64,000 nucleotides of DNA. It comes from Pedobacter chinensis (GTDB taxonomy: Bacteria; Bacteroidota; Bacteroidia; Sphingobacteriales; Sphingobacteriaceae). Positions 63,478 through 64,000 of the stretch are shown here, piece by piece. The number at the start of each line of letters is the position of its first letter. Position 1 is the first letter of the stretch. The stretch spans positions 62,001 through 126,000 of the forward strand of contig NZ_QPKV01000009.1 in NCBI RefSeq assembly GCF_003339865.1, read 5' to 3'. Below the pieces are notes generated by a model, which ran no database searches, was not told the DNA's origin, and was given only the letters and a program-made list of their open reading frames with translations. A program made the translations under genes and the position numbers.

Positions 63478-63852
63478 TTAATTTTTTAAATTGTACTGAT
63501 TGAATACTGAACTTGCCGTAGAAATAATTTTATCTAAACTTTTCTTATCAAAGAAGTTACGGTTTAACATAGCGATCATGTATGATAATTTATCAATATC
63601 AGTCGCTTGCATGCTAAACTGAAAACTTTTTAATCCATCTTTAATCGCTTGTTGAACATAATTACGAACAATGAGAAATGACTTTCTAAATGCGTAATCA
63701 CCATCAAAAGCACCGTTTTCTGTTTCCAGAACTTTCAAATTGTTGTACTCTTGTTGCATTTTTAAATACAGATCAGCATTTAATCCAGCTTTGGAAAGCA
63801 CTCCGTTATGATATATTTTGCTGAGCAAGTATTCGTAGTCATTAGTTTTCAT
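63478..63852 (-). CDS. Hypothetical protein, partner of the HsdR-N-like gene
   Basis: The 124-residue protein is mostly helical and charged (KSLDKIISTASSVFNQYNLKN at the C-terminus), without signal peptide, membrane helix, zinc motif or other recognised mark. It contains NNLKVLETENGAFDGDYAFRKSF and several Tyr residues. I do not recognise the family. It lies 23 bp upstream of the HsdR-N-like gene and is very likely co-transcribed with it. The remaining 148 bp to the window edge hold nothing definite. Confidence 0.6.
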   Translation of the reverse strand: MKTNDYEYLLSKIYHNGVLSKAGLNADLYLKMQQEYNNLKVLETENGAFDGDYAFRKSFLIVRNYVQQAIKDGLKSFQFSMQATDIDKLSYMIAMLNRNFFDKKSLDKIISTASSVFNQYNLKN

Positions 63853-64000
63853 TGGGGCGATTTCAGGTAGATGCAGGGATGTTTTTCTTTTTTCTTCTTT
63901 TAACTTTTAATCTTATTTAAACCCAGTATTGTATGGCCTGTTTTTAATTATCTTATCTACAGGCAACACAAGCTTGGGCAGGCAGATGTTTAAGGGTTAA

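Overview
The window is chromosomal DNA of a Bacteroidota bacterium, most likely the Sphingobacteriaceae and probably Pedobacter or a close relative. This rests on a SusC/SusD pair, AT-rich intergenic DNA, -7 elements of the TANNTTTG type, DksA-like and RecO proteins of Bacteroidota type, and many short intergenic repeats. No phage, plasmid, insertion sequence or CRISPR array was seen.

Layout. 1-7.4 kb: a glycan-uptake locus on the minus strand: SusD-like lipoprotein (cut by the window edge), SusC-like TonB-dependent receptor, and a membrane-spanning triple-Tyr/LuxR-type regulator. 8.0-13.9 kb: SGNH hydrolase, small lipoprotein, second outer-membrane receptor, and a padR-pspC operon with a palindrome over its promoter. 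14.9-21 kb: amino-acid permease, a 54-residue membrane protein, and a minus-strand methyltransferase / UbiA-like / RND-MMPL group. 21-27.1 kb: recO, two identical tRNA-Val genes, two small membrane proteins, ileS, a dksA-like gene and lspA. 27.2-28.5 kb: a 14-copy tandem array of about 90 bp, each unit carrying two mutually complementary 15-bp palindromes. 28.7-32.8 kb: sucAB (2-oxoglutarate dehydrogenase E1 and E2). 33-37.4 kb: DASH-type cryptochrome, a broken MuiA-like gene, a TIGR01777 epimerase and a class I photolyase. 37.4-38.8 kb: two FKBP-type lipoproteins. 39-49.3 kb: a fatty-acid degradation cluster (MarR regulator, FadN-like fusion, thiolase, acyl-CoA dehydrogenase) interrupted by a repeat-bracketed S23/four-helix-bundle gene, then gamma-glutamyltransferase and long-chain acyl-CoA ligase. 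49.5-58.8 kb: small beta-barrel protein, M61 peptidase, a tripartite RND efflux operon and an N-acetylglucosamine-kinase-like gene. 58.9-63.9 kb: lone receiver protein, a tandem array of MITE-like elements, htpG, and a solitary HsdR-N-like nuclease domain with an unknown partner.

Most genes are housekeeping or ordinary Bacteroidota accessory genes. The unusual content is mainly in non-coding DNA: the palindrome array between lspA and sucB, the repeat-flanked S23 cassette inside the beta-oxidation operon, nested repeat families, and repeat-like DNA that appears to have become the two flexible linkers of the SucB protein. The regulator promoters of padR and marR carry palindromes placed as expected for autoregulation.
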